A DNA stretch of 33,070 bases from Tardiphaga sp. (GTDB lineage: Bacteria; Pseudomonadota; Alphaproteobacteria; Rhizobiales; Xanthobacteraceae): positions 1-33,070 of the forward strand of contig JAQGJY010000094.1 in the NCBI GenBank assembly GCA_028290325.1, given 5' to 3'. A program made the position numbers and the translations under genes. The notes under the pieces are model-generated. The model did no database searches, was not told the DNA's origin, and saw only the letters and a list, made by a program, of their open reading frames with translations. Below, piece after piece: positions 1 through 8,835 of this stretch; the stretch's first letter is position 1; every line of letters begins with the position of its first letter.

Positions 1-1634
1 GTCAACTCCCAGCGAACATCGTCGCGATTGCCGCGTGTGCCGATTTCATAGGTCGTGGCGCGCTGCGGCCGGATGCTGGTGAAGGGGATGACGGGAATCC
101 CCGGTCCCGACGCGCTCTCGCCGAAACTCGGCACCTCGGCGCTGCGCGAGACATTGCCGAACACCTGCACCGCGGGATCAACCTGCCACAGCACGCCGAA
201 CTTCGGACTCAGCAGATCGAACGACGTCGATCCCGATTGGTCGCCGTCAGTCAGAAATCGGTCTCGCCGATCGCGCGTCGCGTGCAGAAACTGCGCACCG
301 GCGACCAGCGCGATACTCGGCACGACGTAGAGCGAATTTTCCGCATAGACCGAGATATTTTTCGCGGTGTCGAGCGACGACGATGCCAGCGCGCCCTTCT
401 GTCCCGCCACGTTGACGAATTGCTGATTGTCGATGCTGCCGTTCAGCACGTTGACCCCGGCGACGAGGCGATTGCGCAAGCCGCCAATCACGCGGTCGTC
501 GGTGGCGCGTGCGAAGGCGCCGTAGTCCTGATAGCGATAATCGAGCCATTGGAAGATCGGATGCATCAGATGCCGATCGACACCGAATGCGCCGAATTCG
601 ACGATTGTATTCTCCAACCGCACTGTCGTCTTGTTGGCGACCCGCACTGTATCGATGTTGCGTTGCTGGTCGAGCGCGAGATTATTCGGCGCGGCGGTCT
701 GTGGCGAATTCAGCGCCGACGCTTTCGTCACCGTTCCGGGAATGCGCTGCCGCACTTCATTGGCGTTGATGTAGAAGCGCGTCTCGACGTCCTCGTTGAC
801 GCGGTAGCCGACGTTGCCGCTGACGCGCGTCGCTTGGCCTTCGCTGTGATCGCGGTAGCCGTTCGCCGCTTGCGTCGATGCCGTGAGAAAGCCGTCCCAC
901 GCCCCGTTCGCGCCGCCGGCGGATGCCTGCAAGCGGCGAAACCCGAACGCGCCGACGTCCAGACTCACCACATTGGTGAAAGGATCGCGACCCGATGGCG
1001 TGACGAAATTAATCGCGCCACCCAGCGCGTTCGCGCCGAAGCGCAGCGCGTTGCCGCCTTTATAGACCTCGACGAATTTATACGCGGTCGGATCGATCTC
1101 CTGAAAATCGCCGTAGCCGTCGGCCGTGTTGATCGGAACGCCATCCATGTAAAGCTGCACGCCGCGCAAATGGAAATTGCGCGACAGGCCCGATCCGCGG
1201 ATCGACAGCCGCGTGTCATCGCCCCATTTCGGCTGCGCGAACACGCCGGGCACGTAATCCAGGATGTCCTTGATGGTGTTGGCGACGGTCGTATTCTTGT
1301 AGGCCTCGGCGGGCACGATCGCGACGCCGCCGGGGGTGTGTTGGATTTCGCGTAACGCCGCTTGTGTGCTGAGCACCGTCAGCGAGGTTTGCGACACGCC
1401 GAGCCCGCCGGCCGGCGCCGGCTGTGGCGACGCGACGGTGCGCGGATTGCGCGTCAAGCGAGCGACATTGCGGGCGGGCCGCGGCGCGACGGCGGCGCGT
1501 GACCGCGGCTCATCGATGGTGACGGCCGGCAATCGCGAGCTTTGCGCCTTCGCGGCGCACGGCAGCGACAACGCGGCGGCGGAGATCAGAAAAACGACGC
1601 GCGTGCGCCAACGCAACGAAGAGGGTCGAAACAT
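1..1634 (-). CDS. TonB-dependent outer membrane receptor (C-terminus truncated by window edge)
   Basis: Manual minus-strand translation from ATG at 1634: MFRPSSLRWRTRVVFLISAAALSLPCAAKAQ (signal peptide-like)...NTIKDILDYVPGVFAQPKWGDDTRLSIRGSGLSRNFHLRGVQLYMDGVPINTADGYGDFQEIDPTAYKFVEVYKGGNALRFGANALGGAINFVTPSG (plug domain)...ATTYEIGTRGNRDDVRWEL at the edge. Frame is open to position 1. Absent from the ORF track because no stop lies inside the window. Confidence 0.93.
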   Translation of the reverse strand, partial: MFRPSSLRWRTRVVFLISAAALSLPCAAKAQSSRLPAVTIDEPRSRAAVAPRPARNVARLTRNPRTVASPQPAPAGGLGVSQTSLTVLSTQAALREIQHTPGGVAIVPAEAYKNTTVANTIKDILDYVPGVFAQPKWGDDTRLSIRGSGLSRNFHLRGVQLYMDGVPINTADGYGDFQEIDPTAYKFVEVYKGGNALRFGANALGGAINFVTPSGRDPFTNVVSLDVGAFGFRRLQASAGGANGAWDGFLTASTQAANGYRDHSEGQATRVSGNVGYRVNEDVETRFYINANEVRQRIPGTVTKASALNSPQTAAPNNLALDQQRNIDTVRVANKTTVRLENTIVEFGAFGVDRHLMHPIFQWLDYRYQDYGAFARATDDRVIGGLRNRLVAGVNVLNGSIDNQQFVNVAGQKGALASSSLDTAKNISVYAENSLYVVPSIALVAGAQFLHATRDRRDRFLTDGDQSGSTSFDLLSPKFGVLWQVDPAVQVFGNVSRSAEVPSFGESASGPGIPVIPFTSIRPQRATTYEIGTRGNRDDVRWEL

Positions 1635-1728
1635 GGGGTGATCCTGATGCCGGCATCGACGCCGGCGCATGCGATAAGCGATGAGATCGCGGCGCATGGA
1701 TCGCCGCGATCACGAGATCGTCTTGTCG

Positions 1729-2100
1729 TCAGGATGATGCGGGTGGCGCGCGCGCCTGCGCGTGCGAAGACTCGCGCGCGGCCATCGCGTCGGGACGGTA
1801 CGCCCGCCAGGCCACGCGATAGGCATGCCGTTCCGGAGTCGCGATCGCGGCGACGGGCGAACCGATCGGCGCGCCCGCATGGGTGACGCAGCACGCCGAA
1901 CAGGATCCGTCTCGCTTGTGGTGAACGGTGTTGCCCGGATCGGCGAGATCGGCCTTCTCGATGCTGGAGCAGATCGTGGCGGAATGCAGCGGATCGGACG
2001 CCGCGATACTCGCAGCCCAGCACGCACCGACCGGCGCAACGATCTGCACCAGGAGCGCGAGCAAAACGATCGGAAGCAATCGGCCCAACCGACGGCGCAT
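1729..2100 (-). CDS. DUF2946-like small secreted/membrane protein (123 aa)
   Basis: ORF MRRRLGRLLPIVLLALLVQIVAPVGACWAAS... has an N-terminal hydrophobic segment and a C-terminal CSACCVTHAG Cys/His motif. It lies directly upstream of the TonB receptor on the same strand, a typical DUF2946 context. Confidence 0.65.
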   Translation of the reverse strand: MRRRLGRLLPIVLLALLVQIVAPVGACWAASIAASDPLHSATICSSIEKADLADPGNTVHHKRDGSCSACCVTHAGAPIGSPVAAIATPERHAYRVAWRAYRPDAMAARESSHAQARAPPASS

Positions 2101-2424
2101 GATGCGGCCACCTTTCCTGCCGGCGAAATACCACGCGGCTCGAACCGAGTCGAGAACGGAGCACTCGGACGGAAATGCTCTAAATTAAGGCAGCGATCAT
2201 CGGCCTCCGCGCGCAGTTGAAAGAAGCGAAAGCCCAAATGCAATCATCACAACTGTTCCTGGCGCACGAACGATCGTTTCACGAGATGCTTGAATTTTAG
2301 ACGATCATTGCCAAAACAGATGACAAGATTGAAAAACTCGATTACCAAGGGTGCAACAGACAAACGCAAGGGCGTCTGGTGGTCCAAGTCTCGGGAGGAA
2401 CCCTGGCGCGCACAAGCGGCGTCA

Positions 2425-2462
2425 CCCCATCAAATCAAGAATAAATCTTATTGTTTTGGGGA
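2425..2462 (+). other. Candidate hairpin (CCCCA...TGGGG) upstream of the terminator at 2483-2512
   Basis: CCCCATCAAATCAAGAATAAATCTTATTGTTTTGGGG can form an imperfect stem (CCCCA/TGGGG plus AAGA/TCTT), by eye. Confidence 0.35.
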
Positions 2463-2482
2463 ATAGGGTCGACACAATGTTC

Positions 2483-2512
2483 CGAGCAGGGCGAGAGCCC
2501 TGCTCTTTTTTT
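2483..2512 (+). terminator. Strong intrinsic terminator on the plus strand
   Basis: GAGCAGGGC-GAGA-GCCCTGCTC followed by TTTTTTT. The T-tract is only on the plus-strand 3' side, so it does not serve the flanking minus-strand genes. Confidence 0.85.
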
Positions 2513-2528
2513 CGCGATATGGCAAAGT

Positions 2529-2804
2529 CTAGATCGGCAGTCCCATCAATTGCGACAGCCGCTCGATGTTGAAATAGCCGGCGCGAAACGCGCCGAACCC
2601 GGCGACGAAAATCACCAGCGAGATCAGAGTCGTCCACACCAATTTCGCGCGCATGCGAGAGACGATCGGCGCGCCGGGATCGGTGCCATCCGTCTGATCG
2701 CCGTCTTCATGCTGGCTCCGGACGCCGAACGGAAGCGTCACGAACAGCACGATCCACCACAACACAAAGTAGATCGCGAGCGCCGACGAGATCGTATAGG
2801 CCAT
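2529..2804 (-). CDS. DUF1467 family membrane protein
   Basis: 91 aa, MAYTISSALAIYFVLWWIVLFVTLPFGVRSQ...; two predicted TM segments. FVTLPFGVRSQ is characteristic of DUF1467 proteins found next to the epimerase in Rhizobiales. Confidence 0.85.
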   Translation of the reverse strand: MAYTISSALAIYFVLWWIVLFVTLPFGVRSQHEDGDQTDGTDPGAPIVSRMRAKLVWTTLISLVIFVAGFGAFRAGYFNIERLSQLMGLPI

Positions 2805-2944
2805 GAGATCAAGTCTTTCGGTTTTCGGTTTGCGAAGTGGAACGCGGAACAGTCATCGCCCTCTCCCTTCTGGGAGGAGCAAGATCGGTCGTGACGCAAT
2901 CGCGCCACCTCGTCGTCCGTGCCGGGTAATGGGCTATCCGCCGC

Positions 2945-3349
2945 TCAGCTCTCTTCGATCTCGACAAGCGCGCCGGAAAAATCCTTCGGATGAAGAAAGA
3001 GCACCGGCTTGCCATGCGCGCCGATCTTCGGTGTGCCGTCGCCAAGCACGCGCGCGCCTTCCGCGATCAACTGGTCCCGCGCCGCGATGATATCCGGCAC
3101 CTCGTAGCAGATGTGATGGATGCCGCCGTCAGCATTGCGATCGACGAATTTCTGGATCGGCGAATTCTCGCCCAGCGGCTGGATGAATTCGATCTTGGTA
3201 TTCGGCAACGTCGCGAAGACAGTGATGACGCCATGTTCCGGCAGCGCGACCGCGCCGGAAATCTCGGCGCCGAAAGCTGTGCCATAGATCCTCGCGGCTT
3301 TTTCCGCGTCCGCGACCGCGATCGCGACATGGTTCAGACGGCCGAGCAT
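2945..3349 (-). CDS. mce: Methylmalonyl-CoA epimerase (VOC superfamily)
   Basis: MLGRLNHVAIAVADAEKAARIYGTAFGAEISGA...GGIHHICYEVPDI...; typical MCEE/VOC motifs. Confidence 0.9.
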   Translation of the reverse strand: MLGRLNHVAIAVADAEKAARIYGTAFGAEISGAVALPEHGVITVFATLPNTKIEFIQPLGENSPIQKFVDRNADGGIHHICYEVPDIIAARDQLIAEGARVLGDGTPKIGAHGKPVLFLHPKDFSGALVEIEES

Positions 3350-3373
3350 ATTGGTTTCCTTCGACCTCGTTCG

Positions 3374-5044
3374 TCAGATCACTGACACCAACACCGAGGC
3401 AACGGTCTTCTTGCCCCACTGCTCGTTGATGGCGGCGCGCACCGCGCGCCGCACCGACTCCGCCATCGCGTCGGCATCGCGGCGCCGCGCCTTCGGGAGA
3501 TTTTCGACCGTCGTCACGACGATATCGAACACGATCTCCTCGATCGGCTCGCCGGCCTTGTTCTTCTCGGGGATGCCGAGCAGTTCGACCTGCGGATCAT
3601 CGGCGAGTTCGCCCGCCTCCGTCATCGTAATCGCGACGAAGGCCGCGCCCGCAAAGCCGAGCTTCTTGCGTTCGACGACAGCGCGCGATTTCGAATCTTC
3701 TAAAATAATGCCGTCCTTGTACAGCCGGCCTGACGGGATCTGTTCGATCACCGCCGGATCGCCCGGGCCGAGCCGGACCAGATCGCCGTTCTTGATGACC
3801 ATCACTTTCGGCACGCCGCAGGCGCGGGCAAGCTTGGCATGCTCGTTCAGATGCAGCGCCTCGCCATGCACGGGGATCAGCAATTGCGGTTTCACCCATG
3901 AGATCATGTCGCGGAGTTCGTCGCGGCGCGGATGGCCGGAGACATGCACCATGTTGGTCCGATCGGTGATGACCTCGATGCCCTGATTGACCAGCCCGTT
4001 GATGATGCCGCCGACGGCTTTTTCATTGCCGGGAATCGTGCGCGACGAGAAGATCACCGTGTCGCCTTTATTCAGCGTCACCTGCGGATGATCGTCATTG
4101 GCGATCCGCGACAGCGCCGCGCGCGGCTCACCCTGGCTTCCGGTGCACAGCGCCAGCACCTTGTCCGGCGGAAAGTGACCGTAATAATCGACGCTGCGGA
4201 AATTCTGCACGCCCTTGAGATGCCCGGTTTCGCGCGCGACCTGAACGACGCGATCCATGGCGCGGCCGACCAGCACGACCTCGCGGCCCGCCTCACGCGC
4301 GGCATTGGCCACGGCGCGAATGCGCGCGACGTTCGACGCGAACGTCGTGACGGCGACGCGGCCTTTCGCTTCCTTCACCAGCGCGGTGATGTTGGTGCCG
4401 ACTTCGGTCTCGGATGGCGAGCGCCCTTCGCGCACGGCGTTTGTCGAATCGCCGATCAGCGCCAGCACGCCCTGCTCGCCCAGTTCACGCAAGCGGCGCT
4501 CGTCGGTGGGGCTGCCGACCAGCGGCGTCGGATCGATCTTCCAGTCGCCGGTGTGCAACACGATTCCCAGAGGCGTGTGCAACGCCAGCGCATGTGATTC
4601 CGGGATCGAATGCGCCACCGGAATGAACTCGACATTGAACGGACCGATATCGACCCGGCTGCCGGACTCGACGATGGTGACCGGAATTTTCGGCGGGTTA
4701 CGTTCGGATGCGAGCTTCGCGGCGAACAGAGCCGCGCTGAACTTGGTCGCGTAGATCGGACATTTCAGCTTCGGCCACAAATCGATGATGGCGCCGAAAT
4801 GATCCTCATGCGCATGCGTCAGCACGAGGCCGACGAGGTTCTTCTTCTCTTTTTCGAGAAAGCGAATATCCGGCATGATCAGGTCGATGCCGGGCAAATG
4901 CTCCTCGTCGCCGAACGACACGCCGAGGTCGATCGCCAACCAGTTCCTCTGGTTGCCCTTGCTCAATCCGTAGATCGACAGGTTCATGCCGATTTCGCCG
5001 ACGCCGCCGAGCGGCGCGAAAGTCAGTTCGTCTGGTCGCGTCAT
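3374..5044 (-). CDS. rnj: Ribonuclease J (metallo-beta-lactamase/beta-CASP)
   Basis: 556 aa with LTHAHEDHFGAI (HxHxDH metal site), ALIGDSTNA, SGHPRRDEL and a C-terminal RNase J domain. Confidence 0.95.
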   Translation of the reverse strand: MTRPDELTFAPLGGVGEIGMNLSIYGLSKGNQRNWLAIDLGVSFGDEEHLPGIDLIMPDIRFLEKEKKNLVGLVLTHAHEDHFGAIIDLWPKLKCPIYATKFSAALFAAKLASERNPPKIPVTIVESGSRVDIGPFNVEFIPVAHSIPESHALALHTPLGIVLHTGDWKIDPTPLVGSPTDERRLRELGEQGVLALIGDSTNAVREGRSPSETEVGTNITALVKEAKGRVAVTTFASNVARIRAVANAAREAGREVVLVGRAMDRVVQVARETGHLKGVQNFRSVDYYGHFPPDKVLALCTGSQGEPRAALSRIANDDHPQVTLNKGDTVIFSSRTIPGNEKAVGGIINGLVNQGIEVITDRTNMVHVSGHPRRDELRDMISWVKPQLLIPVHGEALHLNEHAKLARACGVPKVMVIKNGDLVRLGPGDPAVIEQIPSGRLYKDGIILEDSKSRAVVERKKLGFAGAAFVAITMTEAGELADDPQVELLGIPEKNKAGEPIEEIVFDIVVTTVENLPKARRRDADAMAESVRRAVRAAINEQWGKKTVASVLVSVI

Positions 5045-5859
5045 TACTGTGTTGCCTTTGCCGACGCGATATCGCCGAAATAAACGTCTCCGGCCGCAAT
5101 CGGGATTCGTTTGTGGTCCGTTGTGACCACGATCATACAGCCGGTGTCATCAATGGTGTCGAATATTCCCGATATAACCGAGGTTCCGGTTTTTATCGAG
5201 ACCGCCTGGCCCAGTCCCGCCGCGCGCTCCAGCCACAACGCCCGGACATCCGGAAAGCCGCGGCCGTTGTTCCAGATGCCTCGCATCTCCTGCCATGAAT
5301 CGGAAAGCGCGGCGAACAGGTCTTCCGCGCTGGCGCTGACGCCCAGCGCATGGAGACAGGCCGTCTCGTAGGGCATATTCTCGGGCGTGGCGACCACGTT
5401 GGTGCCCATGCCGACGACGACGGCCAGCTTGCCGTCCGGCCTGGCCTCGGCTTCCAGATTCATCCCGACCAGCTTGGCGCCGCCGGCGAGAATGTCGTTC
5501 GGCCACTTGAGCCGATAGTCGTTCGCGGCGGAGTCCGGGGCACGTCGCACGGCTTCGGCGCTGACCTGTCGCAACGCTTTCTCGAGCGCGAGACCGGCGG
5601 CGAAGCCAAGCGTCGCGGCGACGGACGGCGTGACGTCGAGAATTTCCAGAACCGAGCTGGCGAGATTACCGCGCGGCGCGACCCACGCGCGATTGCGCCG
5701 GCCGCGACCGGCCGTCTGCATCGTCGTCACGAACCAGCATGGCGCCGGCCCGCCCGCGCGGGCGTGGTCCATCGCGTTGGTATTTGTCGAGCCGGTCTCG
5801 TCGAACACCTTAAGTCCAACGCCGGCACGTCTCGCTTGAGGCCCCAGCGCAAACGCCAT
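5044..5859 (-). CDS. birA: Biotin--[acetyl-CoA-carboxylase] ligase, catalytic domain only
   Basis: ETGSTNTNAMDHARAG...QTAGRGRRNRAWVAPRGNLASSVL...LKWPNDIL. No N-terminal HTH. Start overlaps nothing but abuts nuoN; its stop overlaps the RNase J start (TAATG). Confidence 0.92.
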   Translation of the reverse strand: MAFALGPQARRAGVGLKVFDETGSTNTNAMDHARAGGPAPCWFVTTMQTAGRGRRNRAWVAPRGNLASSVLEILDVTPSVAATLGFAAGLALEKALRQVSAEAVRRAPDSAANDYRLKWPNDILAGGAKLVGMNLEAEARPDGKLAVVVGMGTNVVATPENMPYETACLHALGVSASAEDLFAALSDSWQEMRGIWNNGRGFPDVRALWLERAAGLGQAVSIKTGTSVISGIFDTIDDTGCMIVVTTDHKRIPIAAGDVYFGDIASAKATQ

Positions 5860-7305
5860 TTAGAAAAGCGACTTCGCGGCGGTGGTCGCAGCGCTGACCA
5901 GCGGCCCCGGATAGACAAAGAACAAGATCACTAACAGCCCGGAGACCGCGAGCACCGCGCGCAACTCGATCCGCATCGGATCGACCGCGCCCTTCGGCTC
6001 ATCGAAATACATCAGCTTGATGATCATCAGGTAGTAATAGGTGCCGACGACGCTGGCCAGCACGCCGACGACAGCGAGCGTGAACAGCCCGGCCTTGATC
6101 GCCGCGACGAAGACATAGAACTTCGCGAAGAACCCCGCCAGCGGCGGAATGCCGGCCAGCGAGAACAGCAGCATCGCGAAAATGAAGGCGAGCATCGGAT
6201 TGGTGCGCGACAGGCCCGCGAAATCCGCCACGGTCTCGGCCGGCTGGCCATTGCGTTTCATGGTGAGGATGACAGCGAAGGTTCCCAGCGTCATCGCCAC
6301 GTAGATCGCAATGTAAACGAGCACGCCCTGCACGCCCTCGACCGTGCCGGCGGCGAGGCCGACAAGGGCGAAGCCCATGTGGCCAATCGACGAATAGGCC
6401 ATCAGGCGCTTGATGTTGCTTTGGCCGATCGCGGCGAACGAGCCCAGCACCATCGAGGCGATGGCGACGAACACGACGATCTGCTGCCACTGCGCCGCGA
6501 CGCTCGGGAACGCGGTCAGCGCCACGCGCGTGAACACCGCGATCGCGGCCACCTTCGGCGCGGAGGCGAAGAACGCCGTCACCGGCGTCGGCGCGCCTTC
6601 ATAGACGTCTGGCGTCCACATGTGGAACGGCACCGCCGAGACCTTGAAGCACAGCCCTGCGAGCAGAAACACGAGGCCGAACACGAGACCGATATTGCCG
6701 CCCTTGGCCACCGCCGCGATGCCTGCGAAGTTGACCGTTCCGGTAAAGCCGTAGATCAGCGACGCGCCATACAACAGCATGCCCGACGACAGCGCGCCGA
6801 GAACGAAATACTTGAGGCCGGCCTCGGTGGATTTGGCATTGTCGCGGTGGCTGGCGGCAACCACATAAAGCGCGAGGCTCATCAGTTCGAGGCCGAGATA
6901 CAGCATGATCAGATCGCCGGCCGAGATCAGGATCATCATGCCGACGGTCGAGAGGATCACCAGAATGGCGTATTCGAAAATCCTGCGCGATTGATCGGCG
7001 AGAAATTCGGTCGAGAGGATCAGCGTCACGCCGGAGCCGATCAGCGCGAGGATCTTCAGGAAGCGCGCGAAATCATCGACGATGAAACTGCCGCCGAAAG
7101 TGACGAGCTTGCCGGCCGGCAGCGTCACGATCAGTCCGCCGGTGACGATCAGCAACACGACCGCCAACGTGGTGACGAGGCCCGTGGCTTGCGGCCCGCG
7201 AAACGCGCCAAGCATCAACAGCACCATCGCACCCGCCGCGAGCACCAGCTCGGGCAAGATCGGCAGCAGCGAATATCCGGCCATCTCAAAGGTCATATCG
7301 TTCAT
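5860..7305 (-). CDS. nuoN: NADH-quinone oxidoreductase subunit N
   Basis: 481 aa polytopic; [77 protein letters not shown]. Confidence 0.97.
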   Translation of the reverse strand: MNDMTFEMAGYSLLPILPELVLAAGAMVLLMLGAFRGPQATGLVTTLAVVLLIVTGGLIVTLPAGKLVTFGGSFIVDDFARFLKILALIGSGVTLILSTEFLADQSRRIFEYAILVILSTVGMMILISAGDLIMLYLGLELMSLALYVVAASHRDNAKSTEAGLKYFVLGALSSGMLLYGASLIYGFTGTVNFAGIAAVAKGGNIGLVFGLVFLLAGLCFKVSAVPFHMWTPDVYEGAPTPVTAFFASAPKVAAIAVFTRVALTAFPSVAAQWQQIVVFVAIASMVLGSFAAIGQSNIKRLMAYSSIGHMGFALVGLAAGTVEGVQGVLVYIAIYVAMTLGTFAVILTMKRNGQPAETVADFAGLSRTNPMLAFIFAMLLFSLAGIPPLAGFFAKFYVFVAAIKAGLFTLAVVGVLASVVGTYYYLMIIKLMYFDEPKGAVDPMRIELRAVLAVSGLLVILFFVYPGPLVSAATTAAKSLF

Positions 7306-7317
7306 CCCCGGCGCGCC

Positions 7318-8835
7318 TTACGGCAGCGCGGCTGCCTTCACGGCTGAAATCGCGGTGGAATAATTGGTGACGAGCTGCTGGATCGACGCCGCCGACATGT
7401 CGAGCACCGGCTTCGGATAGATGCCGAGCAGGATCGTCAGGATCAGCAGCGGCACCAACGTCAGGCTCTCGCGCAAAGTCAGATCCTTGATCGACGCCAG
7501 CGACGGCTTCGTCAGCTTGCCGAACACGACCTTGCGGTACAGCCACAGCGCATAGGCGGCCGAGAGAATGACGCCGAGCGTCGCGAAGGTCGCGGTCGTC
7601 ACCGAGGCCTTGAAGGTGCCGAGCAGCGTCATGAATTCACCGACGAAGCCGGAGGTGCCGGGCAACCCGACATTGGCCATCGTGAACACCATGAACGTCA
7701 CGGCATAAAGCGGCATGCGATTGACGAGGCCGCCATAGGCCGCGATCTCGCGGGTATGCATGCGATCGTAGACGATGCCGACGCAGAGGAAGAGCGCGCC
7801 CGACACGACGCCATGCGAGATCATCTGGAACACGCTGCCGGCGACGCCCTGCGTGTTGCCGGCGAAAATCCCCATCGTCACGAAGCCCATATGCGCGACC
7901 GACGAATAGGCGATCAACTTCTTGATATCCTCCTGCATCAACGCGACCAGCGACGTATAAATGATGGCGATGGCGGAGAGCGCGAACATCAACGGCGTGA
8001 AGTAGATCGAGGCCTCGGGAAACATTGGCAGCGAGAAGCGCAGGAAGCCGTAGCCGCCCATCTTCAACAAAATCGCCGCGAGCACCACCGAGCCCGCCGT
8101 CGGCGCCTCGACGTGGGCGTCCGGCAGCCAGGTGTGGACCGGCCACATCGGCATCTTGACCGCGAACGACGCGAAGAACGCCAGCCATGCCCAGATTTGC
8201 AGATTGCGCGGCACGGCGGTCTGCATCAGCGTCGGGATGTCGGTGGTGCCGGCATTCAAGTACAGCGCCATGATCGCCAGCAGCATCAACACCGACCCAA
8301 GCAGTGTGTAGAGGAAGAACTTGAACGAGGCGTAGACGCGACGCGGCCCGCCCCAGACGCCGATGATGAGGAACATCGGGATGAGGCCGCCCTCGAAGAA
8401 CAGGTAAAACAGCACCAGATCGAGCGCCGAGAAGGTGCCGATCATCAGCGCTTCGAGAAACAGGAAGGCCATCATGTATTCGCGCACGCGCAGCGTGATC
8501 GATTTCCAGCTCGCGACGATGCAGAACGGCATCAAGGCGGTGGTCAGGATCACGAAGGGCAGCGAAATGCCATCCACGCCCATGTGATAGCTGATGCCGT
8601 TGGCCAGCCAGTCGACCTTCTCGACGAACTGAAATCCGGGCATGGCCGCATCAAAGCGCAGCACCAATATCAGCGAGACGCCGAACGTGATGACCGTGGT
8701 CCACAGCGCGATCCAGCGCGCATTGCCGCGCGCCGCCTCGTCATCACCGCGGCTGAGATAGATCAGGATCGCGCCGAGGACCGGAAGAAACGTGACCACC
8801 GACAGGATCGGCCATGTCACAACTGAAGCCGTCAT
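7318..8835 (-). CDS. nuoM: NADH-quinone oxidoreductase subunit M
   Basis: The track ORF extends to 9039, but the homologous start is [24 protein letters not shown] at 8835, overlapping the nuoL stop (TAATG). [18 protein letters not shown] and [37 protein letters not shown] are present. Confidence 0.96.
   Translation of the reverse strand: MTASVVTWPILSVVTFLPVLGAILIYLSRGDDEAARGNARWIALWTTVITFGVSLILVLRFDAAMPGFQFVEKVDWLANGISYHMGVDGISLPFVILTTALMPFCIVASWKSITLRVREYMMAFLFLEALMIGTFSALDLVLFYLFFEGGLIPMFLIIGVWGGPRRVYASFKFFLYTLLGSVLMLLAIMALYLNAGTTDIPTLMQTAVPRNLQIWAWLAFFASFAVKMPMWPVHTWLPDAHVEAPTAGSVVLAAILLKMGGYGFLRFSLPMFPEASIYFTPLMFALSAIAIIYTSLVALMQEDIKKLIAYSSVAHMGFVTMGIFAGNTQGVAGSVFQMISHGVVSGALFLCVGIVYDRMHTREIAAYGGLVNRMPLYAVTFMVFTMANVGLPGTSGFVGEFMTLLGTFKASVTTATFATLGVILSAAYALWLYRKVVFGKLTKPSLASIKDLTLRESLTLVPLLILTILLGIYPKPVLDMSAASIQQLVTNYSTAISAVKAAALP

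Noticed and set aside
237-1355. 372-aa plus-strand ORF over the TonB receptor
   Set aside because: It is antisense to a clear TonB receptor frame. Its Arg/His/Asp-rich composition is typical of a shadow ORF in high-GC DNA.
6379-7347. 322-aa plus-strand ORF opposite nuoN, and a similar 356-aa ORF at 7756-8826 opposite nuoM
   Set aside because: Extreme Arg/His/Asp/Glu/Gln bias produced by reading the complement of membrane-protein codons; not real genes.
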